From assembly GCA_003648085.1 (NCBI GenBank), contig QMOC01000162.1, positions 1-6,377 on the forward strand: a DNA stretch of 6,377 nt, given 5' to 3'. Source of the DNA: Chloroflexota bacterium (GTDB lineage Bacteria; Chloroflexota; Anaerolineae; B4-G1). The notes under the pieces are model-generated. The model made no database searches, had not been told where the DNA came from, and saw nothing but the letters and a program-made list of their open reading frames with translations. This document shows positions 5,578 through 6,377 of this stretch, in pieces. The first letter of the stretch is position 1; every line of letters starts with the position of its first letter. A program made the position numbers and the translations under genes.

Positions 5578-6366
5578 ATGGAAGCGGAGATGCACCGTAG
5601 AGTGGCTGAGGATTTTGTGCGAGCGTTCGGGTACGTGGACGACGAGCGGGTGCGGGCGGTTTTCCTCGTCGGTTCCAGCGCCAGTGGGGAGGGGGACGCA
5701 TACTCCGATGTGGATGTGATGGTGGTCGTCAACACCGTCATCCCCGATGATGAGCGCTTGGAACGATTGCGCGCTATAGGCTGCCGGAACATTATGCTGG
5801 CCATCGCCGGTGTGGATAACCCCGCGTTACCGGTGCAATCGCAGGTGATTGACAAGTTCATCTTCCGTGATACCTGGTTTGACGTCAGTTACCATTTGCC
5901 CTACCAACTCCGGTTCTATTTCGACTACGTGACGCTGGTGGACAAGGACGAGTTAGCCCCGCGTCTACGCAAGACCCGCCAGGTGTACAGTGACGCAGAC
6001 CTCAAGGCTCGCGTCCAAGCGGACCTGCGCCTGTTACATGCGCGCATTTACCGCTACGAGAAATACGTGCGGCGGGGAGAATGGGTTGGCCTGGATCTGT
6101 CCGCTATCAAGAATTTGATCGTGGACTTGGTGATGGTGTTGAACGACCAGCCCAACTACAACCGTCACTCCTCGCGTATGAGCCGATTGCTGCGCGATCT
6201 GCCGGTTAAGCCGGAGCACTTTGAGCAGGACTTGTTAGACATCCTGCACCTGGATAATCGGGAGGCCTGGCCACGCAAGATCGAGATGCTGCACCGCTTG
6301 GAGGCCGATCTGATGGCACTGTGCGAAGCCCGCTGGGGGCCGATTGCGATGTTCGATGATGAATGA
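5578..6366 (+). CDS. Polymerase-beta-superfamily nucleotidyltransferase
   Basis: A 262-residue protein of the nucleotidyltransferase fold. VGSSASGEGDAYSDVDVMVV (31-50) is the family signature: the GS dyad (32-33) and the metal-binding Asp44 and Asp46. A third acidic residue is probably Asp102 in WFDVSYH. A mainly helical C-terminal domain follows (about 140-255; RYEKYVRRGEW, NYNRHSSRMSRLLRD). Relatives transfer nucleotides to small molecules (aminoglycosides), proteins or RNA; the substrate here is unknown. No clear HEPN RxxxxH motif is seen in the C-domain, so a fused MNT-HEPN toxin-antitoxin is not supported. The ATG is preceded by GAGG (5567-5570) at 7 nt. It starts 12 nt after the HAS-barrel gene and is therefore very probably in the nurA operon. 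Confidence 0.82.
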   Translation: MEAEMHRRVAEDFVRAFGYVDDERVRAVFLVGSSASGEGDAYSDVDVMVVVNTVIPDDERLERLRAIGCRNIMLAIAGVDNPALPVQSQVIDKFIFRDTWFDVSYHLPYQLRFYFDYVTLVDKDELAPRLRKTRQVYSDADLKARVQADLRLLHARIYRYEKYVRRGEWVGLDLSAIKNLIVDLVMVLNDQPNYNRHSSRMSRLLRDLPVKPEHFEQDLLDILHLDNREAWPRKIEMLHRLEADLMALCEARWGPIAMFDDE

Positions 6367-6377
6367 GCGAATGGGTA
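6363..6377 (+). CDS. Possible 5' end of the next operon gene (partial)
   Basis: ATG at 6363 overlaps the nucleotidyltransferase stop in an ATGA, the same junction as between nurA and the HAS-barrel gene, and reads MSEWV up to the window edge. An alternative ATG at 6359 would read MNERMG in another frame. No clear Shine-Dalgarno is seen, and five codons cannot identify the product. Confidence 0.25.

Noticed and set aside
5578..6366. MNT-HEPN toxin-antitoxin fusion
   Set aside because: The nucleotidyltransferase motif is present but no RxxxxH HEPN motif is visible in the C-terminal domain.

Overview
The window looks like a piece of a GC-rich bacterial chromosome with short intergenic gaps. Gene content suggests Chloroflexota (Anaerolineae-like): a tig-clpP pair behind a tRNA-Leu, a UPF0173-type metallo-hydrolase, and a NurA nuclease next to a HAS-barrel protein. 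This assignment is inferred from the proteins only; no rRNA or phylogenetic marker is present. Nothing looks like phage, plasmid or an insertion sequence.

Left part (1-2300). A gene of which only the first seven codons are visible leaves the window leftwards on the minus strand. A tRNA-Leu(UAG) follows on the plus strand, then trigger factor (tig) and ClpP, whose stop and start codons overlap by one base. Trigger factor folds nascent chains at the ribosome and ClpP is the proteolytic chamber of the Clp system, so this is a protein quality-control operon. The clpX gene that often completes it is not here: clpP ends in a palindrome and a terminator-like hairpin facing a convergent gene.

Middle (2305-3714, minus strand). 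A bicupin gene lies upstream of a UlaG/UPF0173-like metallo-beta-lactamase-fold hydrolase. The roughly 100 bp between them is filled by a degenerate short-word repeat that runs into the 3' end of the cupin gene.

Right part (3721-6377). Two back-to-back promoters lie between the cupin gene and the next plus-strand operon. Their -10 boxes form a perfect 10-bp inverted repeat. The leftward promoter would give a nearly leaderless cupin mRNA. The rightward one (TTGTCA, 17 bp, TATAAT) drives a tight operon: a NurA-family nuclease, a HAS-barrel protein that carries the HerA-type N-terminal domain without an ATPase, and a polymerase-beta-fold nucleotidyltransferase. A further gene may begin at the very end of the window. 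This operon is the most interesting part: a DNA-end-processing module (NurA with a HerA-like docking domain) joined to an uncharacterised nucleotidyltransferase, in an arrangement that might be a repair or defence system.
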